A DNA stretch of 64,000 bases, taken from the NCBI GenBank assembly GCA_037043455.1, contig JAWPHD010006799.1, forward strand, positions 62,001-126,000, in the 5' to 3' direction. Source of the DNA: Cyrtodaria siliqua (lineage: Eukaryota > Mollusca > Bivalvia > Adapedonta > Hiatellidae). The notes below the pieces were generated by a model. The model was not told where the DNA came from. It saw only the letters and a program-made list of their open reading frames with translations, and did no database searches. Shown piece by piece: positions 40,316 to 46,300 of the stretch (the first letter of the stretch is position 1; each line of letters opens with the position of its first letter). The position numbers and the translations under genes are program-made.

Positions 40316-43300
40316 ACGGGGGGGGGGGGGGCAACGGGGGGGGGGGGGGGGGGGGCAACATATATGTGTAAAAAATGACTAAAACAACAAAGAAATATGT
40401 AAAAAAAAAAAAATCAAATCTGGGGCGGGGGTGGGGTAGGGGGTGATGGGGTCAGGGGCAAGGGGGTGGGGTGGTGGGGGTGGGGTGGTGGGGGCAGGGA
40501 GGGTTGCAACATATATGTGTAAGAATTGACTAAAACAACACAGAAATATTTAAAAAAAAATTCAAGTGTGGGGCGTGGTGATGGGGTGAGAGGCGGGGGG
40601 TGGGCGGGGGTTGACCGGCAGGGTGGCGGGGGTTGACCGGCAGGGTTGCAACATATATGTGTAAGAACTGACTAAAACAACACAGAAATATTTTAAAACA
40701 AAACAAAACATCAATTCAAGTGTGGGGCGTGGTGGGTGGGGTGATGGGGTGAGAGGCGGGTGGTGGGGGGGAGGGGGAGGGGGGGGGGGCGGGGTTGACG
40801 AGGAGGGTTGCAACATATTTGTGTAAGAATTGACAAAAGCTCACAGAAATATGTAAAAAAAAAAAAAAAAAAATCAAGTCTGGGGCGGGGTAGGTTGGGG
40901 GGGAGGTGATGGGGTGAGAGGCGTGGGGGGTGGTGGGGGCAGGGAGGGTTGCAACATATATTTGTAAGAATTGACTAAAACAACACAGAAATATGTAAAA
41001 AAAAAAATAGAAAAAAAATAAATAAAAGGTGTGGAGGGGAGTGGGGGCGGGGGTAGAGGTCGGGGGGGGGGAGGAGGGAGCCCATGACCCAATATGGGTG
41101 AAGTAATAAGATGCATAATGCTATAACAAATCCCAAACCAAAATTATAGATATATACATGCTTACATGCAAACCTAGATCTGCATTTATTGCACATTTTA
41201 TGGGCCATCACAATTTGGGTTCCATGGGAGCCCAGAATTTGCAGAAGACAAAATTACTTATCCAACGCTTTACAACATACTATAAGGAAACCAATTCCAA
41301 AATTTAGTTCAGCTAGGACAAGAAATGTAAGAGATATAGACCTGTAAACACAGCTTACACGCAAAATTTGATGTGAAACACACATTTTAAGGGCTATCAG
41401 AATTTGGGTTCCATGGGAGCCCAGGGGTTACAGGAACCAAAATTACTTAAGCAGCCCTTACGATAATGCTATAAGGAAGCTAATGGCCAAATTTGGTTAT
41501 GCTAGGGTAAGAATTGTAAGAGATATAGACTTGTAAACACAGCTTACACGCAAAATTTGATGTAAATTGGGACACATTTTATGGGCTATCATTATTTGCG
41601 TTTCATGGGAGCCCATGGGTTACAGGAACCAAAATTGCTTATGTAGCCCTTAAGATAATGCTACAAGGAAGCCCATGAACAAATATGGTTGTGGTAGGAT
41701 AAGAAATGTAAGAGATATAGACTTGTAAACACAGCTTACACGCAAACCTTAATGTGGGACGCCGATGCCGACGCCAACGCCGACGCCGACGTGATTACAT
41801 AAGCTCTCTTATTCTTCGAATAGTCGAGCTAAAAATGAAGGAAAACACAATATAGCATTTTTAAAATAAATCAAGGGCCATAACTCTGTCGTTACTAACA
41901 AGATCTAGCTAGTTTTCGAACTTGTCCAAGATTTCATTAAATTACAGCGATTTGCACAACTAGACATCTTACCAAAGCTTCCTGCCAAGTTTCGTCGAAA
42001 TCAAACAATGTGTTTAGGAGTAGTAACAACAAGAATTTAAAGTAAAAATAACAAGAGGTCAATGACCTTGAAGCTCTACTGATTGATTTTGATTTCAGAA
42101 GGTAGTCGCTACAGACTTGTTTTTTGAAAAATTATTTTTAGCCGTGGCGGCCATCTTGAATTTCCGGCCGACCTGAAATTTTGCTAGGATCAATTAGACA
42201 TCAAGAGCAACACTCCTGTGAAGTTTCATGAAAATCCGTCAAGTAGTTTCACAGGAATAGTCGCTACAAGTTTTCATTATATAACTCTATGTAAACAAAG
42301 ATGGCCGCTGACAGTCATGTTTAACGTCGAATCAAAATAATGTTTGACTCTGATAATTATCATGTCATGCTGATCATTTTACAAAAAGTCCCATATCAAT
42401 ATCACTTATAGTTTTCAAGACGTAGTCGCTACAAACTTCTTTTTTAAAAAATCTAATTTTAGCTATGGCGGCCATCTTGAATTTCTGGCCGATCTGAAAT
42501 TTTGCTAGGATCAATTAAACATTAAGAGCAACATTCCTGTAAAGTTTCATGAAAATCTGCCAAGTAGTTTCAAAGGATTAGTCGCTACAAGTTTTTACTA
42601 TATAACTCTATGTAAACAAAGATGGCCACTGGCAGCCATGTTTAACGTTGAATCAAAACAATTTTTGACAAGGACCAACATCATGTCATGCTGATCATTT
42701 TACGAAAAGTCTAATATGAATATCACTAATAGTCTTCAAGTAGTAGTCGCTACAAACTTGTATTTTGAAAATCTATTTTTAGCCATGGCAGCCATCTTGA
42801 ATTTCCGGGTGACCTAAAATTTTGCTAGGATCAATTAGACATCAAGAGCAACATTCCTGTGAAGTTTCATGAAAATCCGTCAAGTAGTTTCAGAGGAGTA
42901 GTCGCTACAAGTTTTCATCATATAACTCTATGTAAACAAAGATGGCCACTGGCAGCCATGTTTAACGTCGAATCAAAATAATGTTTGACTCTGATAACCA
43001 TCATGTCATGCTGATCATTTTACAAAAAGTCCCATATCAATATCACTTATAGTTTTAAAGACGTAGTCGCTACAAACTTCTTTTTTAAAAATCTATTTTT
43101 AGCTGTGGCGGCCATCTTGAATTTCTGGCCGATCTGAAATTTTGCTAGGATCAATTAGACATTAAGAGCAACATTCCTGTAAAGTTTCATGAAAATCTGT
43201 GAAGTAGTTTCAAAGGAGTAGTCGCTACAAGTTTTTACTATATAACTCTATGTAAACAAAGATGGCCGCTGGCAGCCATGTTTAACGTTGAATCATAACG

Positions 43301-46300
43301 ATTTTTGACAAGGACCAACATCATGCCATGCTGATCATTTTAGAAAAAGTCCCATATCAATATCACTTATAGTTTTCAAGAAGTAGTCGCTACAAACTTG
43401 TATTTTGAAAATTTATTTTTAGCCGTGGCGGCCATCTTGAATTTCCGGCCAACCTGAAATTTTGCTTGGATCAATTAGACATCAAGAGCAACATTCCTGT
43501 GAAGTTTCATGAAAATCCGTCAAGTAGTTTCAGAGGAGTAGTCGCTACAAGTTTTCATCATATAACTCTATGTAAACAAAGATGGCCACTGGCAGCCATG
43601 TTTAACGTCGAATCAAAAACGATTTTCAACAAGGACCAACATCATGTCATGTTGATCATTTTAGAAAAAGTCCCATATCAATATCACTTATAGTTTTCAT
43701 GAAGAAGTCGCTACAAACTTGTTTTTTAAAAACCTATTTTCAGATCTGGCGGCCATCTTGGATTTCACATCAACATGACTTTTTGCTAGGATCAACTAGA
43801 CTTCATGGGCAACATTTCTGTAAAGTTTCATTAAAATCCATTCAGTAGTTTCAGAGGAGAAGTCGCTACAAAAAAAAGTTTACGGACAGACGGACGGCGG
43901 ACGCCGCACCACGGCATAAGCTCTGCTGATCTCTGATCAGTAGAGCTAAAAATGTCAAGGGGCCTCCGTCAAAAATCAACAAACGAAAAAAACGCAATGT
44001 GCACAACTAGACATATAATGTTGTTTTTTTTTTTTTTAAAAAGTAAAAAAAAATAAGGAAAACAAATAGAACCCTTTCCCCCACTCAGCCCCACCCACCC
44101 ACCCAAAAAAAAATAAAAAAAAATGTGAAAGTTTGGTTAAGATTGCTCAAGGTCACTTCCATATTTGCTTTGTCACGTTGTACCACTAAAGATACAACTA
44201 TAAGCAAAGTTTTAAAGGTCTAGTGCATACAATTTGTGAAAAAGTGACCTAATGCAAAAGTTGAACCTAAAAATTATTAAGTTATCTGCCCTTTGCTTGG
44301 AGGGTCAAGGTCACTTGCACATTTGCTTTGTCACATTGCGATGTACCATCCAAGATACAACTACAAGCAAAGTTTGAAAGGTCTGGTGTATACAGTTTGT
44401 GAGAAAATTACCTAAACGCAAAACTTGAATGTTGACGCCTTTGCCTTCGTCGCCAGAAAAGCAACACCTATGTCTCTTTTTTTCTTCGAAAAGGCTAGAC
44501 AAAAAGGGCTTAATGGCCCTGAATCGCTCAAATAATGACCTTTTTTCTCTTTTTCCAAAGATTTCCCAATATATTGTGACACGCCGCGCAGGATTTAATT
44601 TAACCCCATGATCATCATTCAAAAAATTTGGCAATAGTATGCAATATATGAGAACCCTAGCTCTTGTGGTTTCAGAGAAGATTTTCCTATATAACTCTAT
44701 GTAAAACTTTGACTCTTGGGGCAGGGCCAAATATGACCCCAGGGTCAGTTTTTAAAAAAAATTGGTAGTGGAGAAAGCTAATGCTACATGCAATACATAA
44801 GAGCTCTGTGCCTTGTGTTTTCACAAAAGACTGTTGTTCAAAGACTTAACTCAACGTTTGTCAGAGCAGAAGATTTTTTAAGTTTTTCTCTATTTAAATC
44901 TATGTAAAACCTGTGATCATGCGGCAGTGTCAAATTTGACCTCAGGATCACCATTTGGAGAAGCCTAGTTGAGGACTGTCAGCTTATGCTACATCCAAAA
45001 TAGAAGTCTTCTAGCTTCAGAGAAGATTTTCACATCTTGGATGGTGATTTAACAAACTTTAATAAACCTTAAAGTCATTGATATAAGGATCATCCTCTAA
45101 GAAATTTGGTCAAAACTGATATAGTTGTTTCTGAGGAGAAATCGTTCAAAGCAAAACATAACGACAGACCGACGGATGAAGAGTGATCCCAATAGCTCAC
45201 CTCTGAGTCTTCGGCTAAGGCAAGACCTGTTTATTACACAGGATTATGAAATGAGACGATATATTCATTGCCATTGTGAGATTTGTGCGAGACTTAAGCC
45301 ACCATTTTTGTTGGAAAATTTCAGGGAGATTTCTCCAATAAATAATTATAACACTATCGCAAATATATCAATTATTATCGACGTTCACATATTATTGTTT
45401 CGCAAATTAATCATTGTAGTCTTTGTCTTTGTGTTACGTCTGATTTACTTTGCAATACAAAATCATGGAGATATTTCATCAGCAATGTGGTCGATCGGTA
45501 CACAAAGGCCGCCATTTAAAAAGCTGTGAAAACTAGAACTGTTGCCGGAGGCAAACAAATCCCCTGGCAACTTGTTGGGGGGTGGGTAAACATACAAGAC
45601 TTTGTTCCTATAAGATACATAGACATATGGAGAATTTATAACTTGCTCACAAGAATTTATAACATGGGGTTTTTAGAGAAATAGCGCGGACAATAATTTT
45701 CTATTTGACTACCACGTATGAAATGCTTTAAAAATACAAAGGGCCATAACTCAGTGGGAAACAAACTTTAACTAGAACTGTCGCCAGAGGCGGACAAATA
45801 CCCCTAGATGGCAACTTGTTGGTGGGGTGGGTAAACACACAAGACTTCGTTCCTATAAAATATATAGACATATGGAAATGAAATGGCCATAACTCCTACA
45901 AACACTATCAAAGTGATCTCAGTGGGAAATTATTGAACTGGAACGTCATGATAGTATGCACATCTCCACTTGATATTGATATTGCCTAGCAAGTTTCAAT
46001 AAATTCTAACAAGGAGTTTTAGAGAAATAGCGCGGACAACAGAATTTTGTATTAAATATATATATATTTTGGAAATACAAAGGGCCATAACTCAGTGGAA
46101 AATTATCGAACCAGAACGGCATGACAGTATGCGCATGTCCACTTGATACTGATACTTCCTAGCAAGTATCAATAAATTCTAACAAGGAGTTTTAGAGAAA
46201 TAGCGCGGACAAGAACTTTCTATTTGACTACTAGTATGAAATGCATTAAAAATACAAAGGGCCATAACTGAGTGGACAATTATCGAACCAGAACGTCATG

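Noticed and set aside
38141..41211. Long proline-rich open reading frames on the minus strand
   Set aside because: They are translations of G-rich tracts and A runs in the family D element, overlap in several frames and have no splice or codon support.
44311..44730. 139-codon minus-strand open frame
   Set aside because: Lies across repeat fragments with no domain or splice context.
45125..45529. 134-codon plus-strand open frame
   Set aside because: Begins inside a decayed family C element and shows no recognisable domain; likely chance.
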